A DNA stretch of 64,000 nt from NCBI GenBank assembly GCA_019739215.1, contig JAHHDR010000012.1, positions 1 through 64,000 on the forward strand, given 5' to 3'. Of this stretch, positions 1 to 8,119 are shown piece after piece (positions within the stretch are counted from its first letter, which is position 1; the number at the start of each line of letters is the position of its first letter). The position numbers and the translations under genes were made by a program. The notes beneath the pieces were generated by a model, which saw only the letters and a program-made list of their open reading frames with translations, made no database searches and was not told where the DNA came from. This DNA is from Rhizobium sp. Lineage in GTDB: Bacteria > Pseudomonadota > Alphaproteobacteria > Rhizobiales > Rhizobiaceae.

Positions 1-65
1 AACACCATTCTGCCGCATTGTCTTTTGATCCGGGCATTGCTATCCATCCCGCAGCGCATGTTGCG

Positions 66-470
66 ATGGGGCAGATGACGAAGAGCCGAACAACAGCTGG
101 GATTGTCCTGCGCATCGTCTGCGCGATGATTCTCGTTGCCATCGGCTTCGCCCACAAGCCACTCAACAGTGCCTTGGCCTCCGGCCCTGACATGGCGGCC
201 TATGAACTGCCGGACGGCACTGTCGCCAGTCTCTGTCTCCCGGATGAAGACGGCAAAACGGGCAAGCACCATGACAATGGCTGCGAAGCCTGCCGGATCA
301 CATCGTCCATTGCCGTACCGCAGCCACCACGCGACTGTGACACGACGATGCCCGCGGCCGAGGCCGCAGTCTTCGTCTTCACGCCCGAATCCCTTCATCG
401 CCTGATCTTCCCGCCCAGCGCGCCGCCTCGCGGCCCTCCCGCCGTTCCGGTTTCAGTCGCAACGGCCTGA
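66..470 (+). CDS. Small exported or membrane DUF2946-like protein
   Basis: About 134 residues from ATG 66; ATG 18 is an alternative but neither has a strong ribosome site. The N-terminus is basic (TKSR) and is followed by a hydrophobic stretch at about residues 13-30, suggesting a signal or anchor segment. A His/Cys-rich patch (GKHHDNGCEACR) lies mid-protein and the tail is proline-rich. This resembles the small DUF2946-type proteins found beside metal or TonB-linked uptake genes, which fits the Crp-like and PepSY genes that follow. Family assignment is by overall look only and function is unknown. A perfect palindrome covers the stop codon. Confidence 0.5.
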   Translation: MGQMTKSRTTAGIVLRIVCAMILVAIGFAHKPLNSALASGPDMAAYELPDGTVASLCLPDEDGKTGKHHDNGCEACRITSSIAVPQPPRDCDTTMPAAEAAVFVFTPESLHRLIFPPSAPPRGPPAVPVSVATA

Positions 471-484
471 CCCTCGGGTCAGGC
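465..484 (+). terminator. Hairpin overlapping the stop of the DUF2946-like gene
   Basis: GCCTGACCC (465-473) and GGGTCAGGC (476-484) form a perfect 9-bp inverted repeat with a 2-nt centre. It includes the TGA at 468-470. No strong T-run follows, so it may be a weak terminator or a 3'-end stabilising hairpin. Confidence 0.45.
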
Positions 485-553
485 TTGCCATGAAACACGA
501 GGCCGGCACTGGCGCGATCCGCCGTCCGGCTCGGACCTGCGGATCCATAGCCC

Positions 554-1198
554 ATGCTCTTTCTTGCCCAGGACGCGGAACTCGTTCCGCCGCCGTTCCT
601 TGCCAGCCGTACGGCCGTCCAACCCCTCACCCACCTCGTTCTCAAGCCACGTAAGGCACTTCCCCTCAGCGCCGGCGATGGCGAGCTGTTCTTTCGCCTG
701 ACCGATGGCTGCATCGCCGTGTCCCGTTACCTGCCGGATGGCCGCCGCCAGATCTGCGACATTGTCGGGCCCGGCCGCATGTTCGGCTTTGCTGTCCAGG
801 GCGCCGGCCAGTGCGTCGCCGAATCCCTCACCTATTCGACGGTGGAGCGCCATGGCCGGCGAATGGCCTGGGCCAGCCTGCCCGCGGAGGTCGGCAACAT
901 GCTGAACCGGCAGCAGGCCCATGCGCTGCTGCTCGGCCGCAAGACCGCTGCCGAACGGGTGGCCTCGGCTCTGATCGATCTTCTGGAGCAATTCGGGCGA
1001 AAGCCGGCCGCGCGCCCAAGCTTCGCGCTGTTTCCGACTCGCGGCGATCTTGCCGACTGGCTCGGGCTGACGCTGGAAACCGTCAGCCGCTGCCTTCATC
1101 GCTTCCGCAGGGACCGGATGATCGAATTCTCCCGCCCCGAGCGCATCCGTGTGCTCGATCTGGGCGCACTCAGGCGGATGTCCGGCGCGGCGGACTGA
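554..1198 (+). CDS. Crp/Fnr-family transcription regulator
   Basis: 214 residues. The N-terminal two thirds fit a cyclic-nucleotide-binding-type beta-roll (GELFFRLTDGCIAVSRYLPDGR, given here only as its start and end GELFF...LPDGR, residues about 43-65). A C-terminal winged helix-turn-helix lies at about 160-190 (RGDLADWLGLTLETVSR), the usual FNR/FixK recognition-helix layout. The N-terminal cysteine cluster of oxygen-sensing Fnr is absent, so an iron-sulfur sensor is unlikely. It lies 44 bp before a PepSY membrane protein on the same strand and probably controls it. Effector unknown. Confidence 0.85.
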   Translation: MLFLAQDAELVPPPFLASRTAVQPLTHLVLKPRKALPLSAGDGELFFRLTDGCIAVSRYLPDGRRQICDIVGPGRMFGFAVQGAGQCVAESLTYSTVERHGRRMAWASLPAEVGNMLNRQQAHALLLGRKTAAERVASALIDLLEQFGRKPAARPSFALFPTRGDLADWLGLTLETVSRCLHRFRRDRMIEFSRPERIRVLDLGALRRMSGAAD

Positions 1199-1242
1199 CC
1201 ACAGACGGCTTTTCAATCCAACAGTCTTTTCAAGGGGACGAT

Positions 1243-2658
1243 ATGACTGACATCACCTCCAGCACACTCCCATCCCGCGACAGTACGCTGAGCCGGAAGT
1301 TCTACATCGCCGCATGGCGCTGGCACTTCTATGCCGGGCTCTATGTGGCACCGTTTCTCATCATGCTGGCCGTGACCGGCCTGATGATGGTGTGGTCGTC
1401 GGCGCTGCTCGGCCGCGATGGCGAGAAGATCCATGCCGTAACGCCGGGGGCGCAGGCCGTCGACATTTCGCGCCAGGCCGAAGCCGCCGCGGCGGCGGTT
1501 CCGGGCGGCACGGTGGTGCAGTATATCGCCCCGCGCACGGCCGACGGTTCGGCCCTGTTCCGGGTCAACCTCGGCGACCAGTCGACCATGGTCGCGGTCG
1601 ACCCCTATACGGGCACCGCCCTGGGCGACTGGACACGGCGGGATGCACTTTACGATCTCGCCAATGTCATCCACGGCACCCTTCTTCTGGGCGATACCGG
1701 CGACCGGCTGATCGAGATCGCCGCGGGCTTTGCGGTGGTGCTGATCGTCACGGGCCTGTTCCTCTGGTGGCCGCGCGACGGCAAGGGCCCCGGCAGTGTC
1801 CTGCTTCCGCAGTTCTCGGCACGGGGCCGGCAGCTGTGGAAGTCGCTGCACATGTCGATCGGTTTCTGGTGTTCGGCGATCCTGCTGGTCTTCCTGCTGT
1901 CGGGCCTGTCCTGGGCCGGCATCTGGGGTGACAGGTTTACGCAGGCATGGAGCACCTTCCCCGCCACAAAATGGGACAATGTCCCGCTCTCCGACAAGAC
2001 CCACGGGGAGCACATGAACCATGACGGGATGAAGGAAGTCGCATGGACGCTGGAGCAGACCAAGATGCCTGTTTCCGGCTCGAAGGCGGGCTTCGACGGT
2101 ATTGCCGAAGGCCAGCCGGTGAACCTTGACACCGTCGTCGCACTCGCGCGGTCGATCGGCTTCGACGGGCGTTTCCAGCTCGCCTTTCCGGGTGGGGCGG
2201 ACGGGGTCTGGACCCTGTCGCGCGACACGATGAGCAATGACAGCGACGACCCGCTGTCAGACCGCACCGTCCATGTCGACCAGTATACCGGCAAGCTGCT
2301 CGCGGATGTCGGCTTTGCCGATTATGGCCTGGCCGGCAAGGCCATGGCGGTGGGCATCGCATTCCACGAGGGCGATATGGGTGTGTGGAACCTGGTGCTC
2401 AACACGGTGTTCTGCCTGTCGATCATCTTCATGTCCGTGAGCGGCTTCGTCATGTGGTGGAAACGGCGTCCGTCCGGCGCTGCCCGTCTGGTGGCACCCG
2501 CGCTTCCGGAAAAGCTCGGCCTTTGGAAGGGTGGCGCGATCGTGATGATCGCCGTGGCACTTCTCTTCCCGCTGTCGGGCGCCGTGCTGCTGGTGGTTCT
2601 TGCTGTCGACATGCTGCTAGTACGGCACATCAAGCCGCTCAAGCGGGTGCTCAGCTGA
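1243..2658 (+). CDS. PepSY-associated transmembrane protein
   Basis: 471 residues from ATG 1243, chosen because AAGGGGACG lies just upstream; the open frame runs back into the regulator but without homology. The RKFYIAAWRWHFYAGLYVAPF motif region (residues about 15-35) plus a membrane segment is typical of the PepSY_TM family. A periplasmic loop with PepSY-like repeats follows, then membrane segments near 160-180, 200-225, 380-405 and 435-465. Family members are linked to iron-siderophore or heme uptake and may carry reductase activity. Here it follows a Crp-like regulator and a small His/Cys protein, matching an iron or metal uptake locus whose receptor may lie to the left. Confidence 0.85.
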   Translation: MTDITSSTLPSRDSTLSRKFYIAAWRWHFYAGLYVAPFLIMLAVTGLMMVWSSALLGRDGEKIHAVTPGAQAVDISRQAEAAAAAVPGGTVVQYIAPRTADGSALFRVNLGDQSTMVAVDPYTGTALGDWTRRDALYDLANVIHGTLLLGDTGDRLIEIAAGFAVVLIVTGLFLWWPRDGKGPGSVLLPQFSARGRQLWKSLHMSIGFWCSAILLVFLLSGLSWAGIWGDRFTQAWSTFPATKWDNVPLSDKTHGEHMNHDGMKEVAWTLEQTKMPVSGSKAGFDGIAEGQPVNLDTVVALARSIGFDGRFQLAFPGGADGVWTLSRDTMSNDSDDPLSDRTVHVDQYTGKLLADVGFADYGLAGKAMAVGIAFHEGDMGVWNLVLNTVFCLSIIFMSVSGFVMWWKRRPSGAARLVAPALPEKLGLWKGGAIVMIAVALLFPLSGAVLLVVLAVDMLLVRHIKPLKRVLS

Positions 2659-2711
2659 TCGTAATGGGGCGGTGAACGCCGCCACATGACCACGTCGCAC
2701 CGATCGGACGT

Positions 2712-2743
2712 CCGCGGCGGACAATTGGCACGCGCCGCCGCGG
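2712..2743. terminator. GC-rich hairpin between convergent genes
   Basis: CCGCGGCGG (2712-2720) pairs perfectly with CCGCCGCGG (2735-2743) across a 14-nt loop. It lies between the convergent stops of the PepSY gene (2658) and the thiolase gene (2748), a natural place for a bidirectional terminator. It has no T-run. Confidence 0.4.
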
Positions 2744-2747
2744 GCCG

Positions 2748-3950
2748 TCAGCTGGCTTCGAAGAGCCCGGCAGCGCCCATTCCACCGCCGATGCACATGG
2801 TCACGACGGCGTAGCGGGCGCCGCGGCGCCTGGCTTCAAGCAGTGCGTGCCCGACCATGCGCGCACCAGACATGCCGTAGGGGTGTCCGATGGCGATCGC
2901 ACCGCCATTGACATTGAGGCGCTCGCCCGGAATGCCGAGCGCGTCGCGGCAGTGGATGACCTGACAGGCGAAGGCCTCGTTCAGTTCCCAGATGCCGATG
3001 TCGTCGACCTTCAGGCCCTTCGCCTTCAGGAGTTTCGGAATTGCCGCGACAGGGCCGATTCCCATCTCCTCCGGCTCCAGCCCCGCCACGGCCATGCCCC
3101 GATAGGCGCCCAGCGGCTGGAGGCCGCGCCTCTCCGCCTGCGAGCGCGTCATCAGCACCATGGCGCTCGCGCCGTCGGAAAGCTGGCTCGCATTGCCTGC
3201 CGTGATGAAGCGGCCTTCCGTCATGGTCTGGCCGTCCCTGAAAACGGGTTTCAACCCGGCGAGCCCTTCCAACGTCGTGTTGGGCCGGTTTCCTTCATCC
3301 GCGCTCACGAGTGCCGCCGCCTCGCCGTCGACTCCCGGCACTTTGCCCGCCACCCCGGACGAAGGGCCGATGCCGACGATCTCGTCATCGAACAACCCAC
3401 GGGACTGCGCCGCCGCCGTCCTCTGCTGGGACTGCAGCGCATAGTTGTCCTGGGCCTCCCTGGAAATGCCGTAGCGGGCCGAGACGATCTCCGCGGTCTC
3501 CAGCATCGTCATGTAGATCGAGGGCTTGCGGGCCTCGAGCCAGGGATCGCGGATATTGAAGGTTCGTTCGTTCTGGTTCATCGAGATTGATTCGACGCCA
3601 CCGGCGACAACAAACTCCATGCCCTCCGAAACGATCTGGTTGGCGGCTATCGACACCGCCATCAGGCCGGACGCACACTGCCGGTCGATCGACTGGCCGG
3701 GAACGGTAACCGGAAGCCCGGCCCGCAGCAGCGACTGCCGCGCGACATTCATGAAACCGGTTCCCATCTGCATGGCGCAGCCGAGGACGACGTCGTCGAT
3801 TTCCGCCGGATCGACGCCGGCGCGCGAAACCGCATGCCGGATCGCGTGCCCGGCCAGCGTCTGTGCCGTCGTGGCGGCGAACGCTCCCCTGTAGGCCTTG
3901 CCGATGGGTGTTCGCGCGGTCGAAACGATGACTGCCTCGCGCATGCTCAT
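2748..3950 (-). CDS. Thiolase (acetyl-CoA acyltransferase)
   Basis: 400 residues, normal thiolase length. All active-site elements are visible: nucleophile Cys92 in DRQCASG, the NEAFA motif, His356 in [12 protein letters not shown], and Cys386 in MCIGGGMG. It should cleave 3-ketoacyl-CoA to acetyl-CoA plus a shortened acyl-CoA, or condense two acetyl-CoA. Its ATG overlaps the stop of the upstream SDR gene (ATGA, 3947-3950), and a MaoC hydratase lies before that. Acyl-CoA synthetase and enoyl-CoA hydratase genes nearby point to degradation rather than synthesis. It is the last gene of the minus-strand operon. Substrate chain unknown. Confidence 0.93.
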   Translation of the reverse strand: MSMREAVIVSTARTPIGKAYRGAFAATTAQTLAGHAIRHAVSRAGVDPAEIDDVVLGCAMQMGTGFMNVARQSLLRAGLPVTVPGQSIDRQCASGLMAVSIAANQIVSEGMEFVVAGGVESISMNQNERTFNIRDPWLEARKPSIYMTMLETAEIVSARYGISREAQDNYALQSQQRTAAAQSRGLFDDEIVGIGPSSGVAGKVPGVDGEAAALVSADEGNRPNTTLEGLAGLKPVFRDGQTMTEGRFITAGNASQLSDGASAMVLMTRSQAERRGLQPLGAYRGMAVAGLEPEEMGIGPVAAIPKLLKAKGLKVDDIGIWELNEAFACQVIHCRDALGIPGERLNVNGGAIAIGHPYGMSGARMVGHALLEARRRGARYAVVTMCIGGGMGAAGLFEAS

Positions 3951-4864
3951 TCTCCCTTGCGGATCGCGGCAAGCGCCGCCCTGACGAATTTCTCGGTTTG
4001 ATCGAATGCGCCGTCGAGTGTTGCCGCGCCTGCCAGGTCCTGCATCTCGGCGAAGCGGGCGGCGAAATCGGCGGGCGAGCGCTTGCCGGGCGGAAGATAG
4101 ACGCCGGGGGTCTCAAGCACCTGAATGGTGGAAAAGACGCCAGCGCCGGCGCCGATGATCGTTCTGGACGGGGCGTTTTCGGACACGAGGAACAGGACGG
4201 CGGGCGAAACGGAGTCCGGATCGAGCAGGTCGACGGACTCTGCCGACAGGAGCCCCTTGGTCATATCCGTCGCGGCGGTCGGCGCCAGGCAGTTCACGCG
4301 AATGCCATTCCTGGCGCCCTCGATATGCAGCACGTTCATCAGGCCGAGCATTCCGGCCTTGGCCGTGCCGTAGTTCGACTGGCCGAAATTGCCGAAGAGT
4401 CCCGACGAAGACGATGTCAGCACGATCCGTCCGTAATTCTGGTCGCGCATGATCGGCCAGACGGCCTTGACGAAATTTACCGAGCCCATGACATGGATGT
4501 CCAGGATCAGCCGGAAGTCCGCCAGGTCCATCTTGGCGAATGTCTTGTCGCGGAGCAGGCCCGCATTGTTCACCAGGATGTCGACCCGGCCGAAGCGCTC
4601 CATGGTGCGGGCGACGAGTGCATCGACCTGGGCAGCATCCGAGACATCCGCGTAGTCGGCGACGGCATGGCCTCCGGCGGCTGTGATCTCTTCGACCACC
4701 CGCAGCGAGGCGTCCGAGGGGGCCATGCCACCGTCCACCCTGACGCCAAGGTCGTTGACGACAACCTGTGCGCCCTCGGCGGCCAACGCCCTTGCATGGC
4801 TCCGGCCAAGGCCGTTCGCAGCCCCGGTCACGATGGCGACGCGACCTTCAAATTCGCTTTTCAC
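3947..4864 (-). CDS. SDR-family 3-hydroxyacyl-CoA dehydrogenase-like oxidoreductase
   Basis: 305 residues from a GTG start at 4864, preceded by GGGAGA at good spacing. The Rossmann motif TGAANGLG (about 13-20), NNAG (about 97-100) and the catalytic YGTAK are present. The [11 protein letters not shown] stretch after the second strand is typical of the SDR dehydrogenase domain of peroxisomal-type multifunctional beta-oxidation proteins. It likely oxidises a 3-hydroxyacyl-CoA with NAD. It sits between a MaoC hydratase (38 bp upstream) and the thiolase (4-bp overlap), so hydration, dehydrogenation and thiolysis are encoded in order. Confidence 0.88.
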   Translation of the reverse strand: MKSEFEGRVAIVTGAANGLGRSHARALAAEGAQVVVNDLGVRVDGGMAPSDASLRVVEEITAAGGHAVADYADVSDAAQVDALVARTMERFGRVDILVNNAGLLRDKTFAKMDLADFRLILDIHVMGSVNFVKAVWPIMRDQNYGRIVLTSSSSGLFGNFGQSNYGTAKAGMLGLMNVLHIEGARNGIRVNCLAPTAATDMTKGLLSAESVDLLDPDSVSPAVLFLVSENAPSRTIIGAGAGVFSTIQVLETPGVYLPPGKRSPADFAARFAEMQDLAGAATLDGAFDQTEKFVRAALAAIRKGE

Positions 4865-4902
4865 GGCATTCTCCCTAGGACTAGTTTCAGGTCAGGCTGG
4901 TT

Positions 4903-5388
4903 TCAGGCCAGGACATGCATGACGAGCCATTCGGCATGGACGGCGGGCTTGGCCGCCCCCCTGACCTGCATGGTGACGGTGTAGCGGAACAGGTATTGTC
5001 GCTCGCCGCGCTGCTCAATGCCGGAAAGCGTGAAGGAACCACGGATCTCCGAGTCCGATGGCACCGGAGACAAGAAACGGACCTTGTCGAACCCGTAATT
5101 GAGGCTCATGGCGACACCTTCGACCGGCGGCACCGCCTCATTGAACATGACGCTGATCAGCGAGAGCGACAGCATGCCATGGGCGATCGTCCCGCCGAAC
5201 GGGCCATCCCTGGCCCTGTCCGGATCGACATGGATATATTGCAGATCCCCGGTGACGCCGGCAAACAGGCCGATGTCCGGCTGGCTGACAATGCGCCAGG
5301 GCGAGGTGCCGACCGGCGTGCCGGACATCGCGTTGAATTCGTCGATCGTCAGCGGGCGAACCGTCCGCGCCGTGCCACCATCCGCCAT
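4903..5388 (-). CDS. MaoC-family (R)-specific enoyl-CoA hydratase/dehydratase
   Basis: 161 residues from ATG 5388, preceded by GGGAGAA; the open frame extends to 5544 but the extra 52 residues are basic and unlike the family. The hot-dog-fold hydratase motif GDLQYIHVD (about 47-55) carries the catalytic Asp48 and His53, followed by GGTIAHGM. It likely hydrates a trans-2-enoyl-CoA before the adjacent SDR. A 152-bp gap separates it from the upstream ABC ATPase gene; no clear promoter is visible there, so it may be the same operon or have its own start. Confidence 0.88.
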   Translation of the reverse strand: MADGGTARTVRPLTIDEFNAMSGTPVGTSPWRIVSQPDIGLFAGVTGDLQYIHVDPDRARDGPFGGTIAHGMLSLSLISVMFNEAVPPVEGVAMSLNYGFDKVRFLSPVPSDSEIRGSFTLSGIEQRGERQYLFRYTVTMQVRGAAKPAVHAEWLVMHVLA

Positions 5389-5540
5389 ATAGTTCTCCCA
5401 AGCAGACTTTCCGCCCCGATGGATGGAAGCACTATACCGTCGACGCACGTTCCGCTTGCGCGACACTGCACCCGCCTTGCCGGATCGTGCAACCCGCCTC
5501 CGACCACCCGGGCCTGCCCCGAGGCGGCCGTCTTGCCCTG

Positions 5541-7046
5541 TCAATGGACCGACGCGAACATGATGGACTCGGGCGTTGCCGTCGCCGGTGAGAATTCTTC
5601 CACGATGCGTCCCTGGCGGGAGACCAGGATGCGGTCCGACACCGCGAGGATCTCCGGCAGATAGGACGAGATCACCACCACGGCGATGCCGTCATCCGCC
5701 AGTCTGGCGATGACGCCGTGGATCTCGGCGATGGCCCCGACGTCGACGCCGCGCGTGGGTTCGTCGATGATGATGATCCTCGGCTTCTGGACAAGCGATT
5801 TCGCGATCACGACTTTTTGCTGGTTGCCGCCCGAAAGCTCGACCATGCGGGCGTCGCTGTCGAGCGCCTTGACCTTCAGCGTGCGCGTCCAGGTCTCGGC
5901 GAGTGCCTTCATCTGGCTGTGGCTGATGACGATGCCGCTCTTCCTGTCGCCGGCCAGAAAGCCGCTGTAGATGTTCTCGGCGATCGACATGGTCTCGAAG
6001 AAGCCCTCGATCTTCCGATCTTCCGTGACATAGACGATGCCGTCCCTGATCGCCTGCCGCGGCACCTTGTAGCGAATCGAGCGACCGTCCAGCTTGACGT
6101 CGCCACCATGAAACAGGTTTCGCTTCACGACGCCTGAAATGATCTTGGCCGTTTCCGTGCGACCCGAGCCGACGAGGCCGAAGATGCCCGTCACCTGCCC
6201 GGCAAAGACCGAGAACGAGTTGTTGCGCACGATGTTCTGCATCGAGAGGTTCTCGACGCTGAGGACCCGGGCGCCCGGTGGGCGCGCCTGGCGGCCTTCC
6301 TTCGTCGCACCGTAGAGTTCTTCCGACAGCGAGCGTCCGACCATGGCCGCGATCACCTTGTCCCGGTCGAAATCTGCCTTGTCACCGGTCACGACATGCT
6401 CGCCATCCCGGAGCACGGTGATGCGGTCCGCCATTTCCAGCGCTTCCTCCAGCGCGTGGGTAATGAAGATGATGCCGACGCCGCGCTGCTTGAGGCGCGC
6501 GATCAGGGAGAAGAAGTGGTGCTTCTCCTCCGGGGTGAGCGTGGCCGTGGGCTCGTCGAAGATGATGACCCTGGCATTCTTAAGAACCGCGCGCGCGATC
6601 TCGACCATCTGCTTCTGCGCCGCGCCGAGCGACACGACGAGTGCCGTCGGGTCGACGCCGAAGTTCAGCGACTGCAGGAACTGCTGCGCCTCGATGTAAA
6701 GGCCGCGCAGGCGATTGAAGAATTTCTCGTCGCCGAGATAGAGGTTCTGGGCGACCGTCAGCGCGGGGACGAGACTGGTCTCCTGGTAGACCATGGCAAT
6801 GCCCTTGGCGAGCGCATCGGCCGGCCGGTCGAAGGAGACCGTCTCGCCGTTGACCCTGATTTCTCCCTGCGTCGGCGTCACGGCGCCGGAGAGGATCTTG
6901 CAGAGCGTGGACTTTCCGGCGCCGTTCTCGCCCAGCAGGGCATGGACTTCGCCCGCGCGTACGTCGAAATCGATGTCCTTGACCGCGGTGACGCCCCGGT
7001 AGGCCTTGGTGATCCTGGACGTCGACAGCAGTGCCTGACCGTTCAT
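5541..7046 (-). CDS. Sugar ABC importer ATPase, RbsA/MglA type
   Basis: 501 residues with two fused nucleotide-binding domains. The first has Walker A GENGAGKST (39-47), a degenerate signature (SLGAAQKQ) and Walker B IIFDEPTATLT. The second has the usual degenerate Walker A of this family (GLVGSGRTE), an intact LSGGNQQK signature and IIIIDEPTRGVD. It energises import of a sugar-like substrate with the permeases and binding protein encoded upstream. Its ATG overlaps the stop of the propeller gene (7043-7046). Confidence 0.93.
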   Translation of the reverse strand: MNGQALLSTSRITKAYRGVTAVKDIDFDVRAGEVHALLGENGAGKSTLCKILSGAVTPTQGEIRVNGETVSFDRPADALAKGIAMVYQETSLVPALTVAQNLYLGDEKFFNRLRGLYIEAQQFLQSLNFGVDPTALVVSLGAAQKQMVEIARAVLKNARVIIFDEPTATLTPEEKHHFFSLIARLKQRGVGIIFITHALEEALEMADRITVLRDGEHVVTGDKADFDRDKVIAAMVGRSLSEELYGATKEGRQARPPGARVLSVENLSMQNIVRNNSFSVFAGQVTGIFGLVGSGRTETAKIISGVVKRNLFHGGDVKLDGRSIRYKVPRQAIRDGIVYVTEDRKIEGFFETMSIAENIYSGFLAGDRKSGIVISHSQMKALAETWTRTLKVKALDSDARMVELSGGNQQKVVIAKSLVQKPRIIIIDEPTRGVDVGAIAEIHGVIARLADDGIAVVVISSYLPEILAVSDRILVSRQGRIVEEFSPATATPESIMFASVH

Positions 7047-8119
7047 TCCGCGTGCTCCCTGGGGATGGATCCGATCACGCCGTCGCCCTTCGCGGTGAAG
7101 TAGACGTTGCCGTCGTGGAGGAGGCTGCTGGTGACGCCATGCCGGGTGCCATCGGCGCGACTGTGGAAACTCGCGCGCGGCCTGAAGGACGTATCGAGCC
7201 TGACCAGCAGACCGTAGGACCGGCTGGGGGACCAGGGTTTCAGCACGCCGAGCTGCTTCACGCCGCCCTGCTGAAGCGGCTCCAGAAACGAACCCCCGGA
7301 GCGCAGGGTCGGCGCGATCCAGTAATCCCCGGGCACCTCGTTCACCATGCGCCTCCGGTACTCGTCTTCCCTCAGCACGAATTCAACCAACTGGCTTCGT
7401 GGCGCGAAGACACTCAACCATGCCCCGCCGTCGGGGTCGTCGGCGAGCCTGGCGGGATAGCCCGGAAGGTTCTCGAGCAGGATTTCGCCGCGGCCGCCCG
7501 CATGGGGATAGCGGACAAGCCGGCTCGCCCACGCCTCTGCTATGACCACCGCTCCCGCGCTGACCAGGACCCCATAGGGAAATGCCAGCTGGTCGGCGAT
7601 CTTGCTTGCCGTGCCGTCCGCAAGATCGACGCGCCAGACCGAGCCCGACCGGCCTTTTTCCAGCAGGTCCCGCGACCATCGCTCGACAAGGTGGTTCTCC
7701 GAACCGTTGGCGACCACCACGATCTGTGCATCGACGGCGCAAAGGGCGGTGAGGCACCGGATACCGGCCGGCAGTTTCGTGACCTGCCCGTCGCGAGCCC
7801 CGCCGACAATCACAAGCGTGCCGTCGGCGAGACCTGCAACGCAACTGCCGTCGGGCAGCCCGGCAAGGCAGGTGACATCCGCCGCAAACGTCTTCAACGG
7901 CTCCTGCGATCCCTCGCCGACCGCAAAGATGGCCGAACCGGATCCGACCACGATCCGGCCGCCGAGAATGGCGAGATTGTCCGCCCCCGGCCGTTTCTGG
8001 ACCAGGGCGGCATCCTCCAGTCCGTCATTGGGTCTGAGCGCGCCGTCCATCGGCGGTATGGTGATCGCGTGATCGCCCCGCCCGAGGAACCGATCGAGAA
8101 TGCTGCCGAAAGGGTTCAT
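7043..8119 (-). CDS. Stand-alone beta-propeller protein, strictosidine synthase/SMP-30-like
   Basis: 358 residues from ATG 8119, which overlaps the TGA of the fusion-permease gene (ATGA, 8116-8119); the longer frame to 8131 would need TTG. Repeated strands of the form GLPDGSCVAG and LADGTASKIAD, plus LLENLPGYPARLADDPDGGAWLS (its core LPGYP...DGGAW), match the strictosidine-synthase-like six-blade fold, as in the C-terminal half of the neighbour. No signal peptide is seen, so it is probably cytoplasmic. A lactonase or esterase role is plausible; catalytic residues cannot be assigned by eye. Confidence 0.75.
   Translation of the reverse strand: MNPFGSILDRFLGRGDHAITIPPMDGALRPNDGLEDAALVQKRPGADNLAILGGRIVVGSGSAIFAVGEGSQEPLKTFAADVTCLAGLPDGSCVAGLADGTLVIVGGARDGQVTKLPAGIRCLTALCAVDAQIVVVANGSENHLVERWSRDLLEKGRSGSVWRVDLADGTASKIADQLAFPYGVLVSAGAVVIAEAWASRLVRYPHAGGRGEILLENLPGYPARLADDPDGGAWLSVFAPRSQLVEFVLREDEYRRRMVNEVPGDYWIAPTLRSGGSFLEPLQQGGVKQLGVLKPWSPSRSYGLLVRLDTSFRPRASFHSRADGTRHGVTSSLLHDGNVYFTAKGDGVIGSIPREHAE

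Noticed and set aside
811-1242. Upstream extension of the PepSY gene frame
   Set aside because: It overlaps the Crp-like gene in another frame, has no PepSY-like sequence, and a good ribosome site and ATG exist at 1243.
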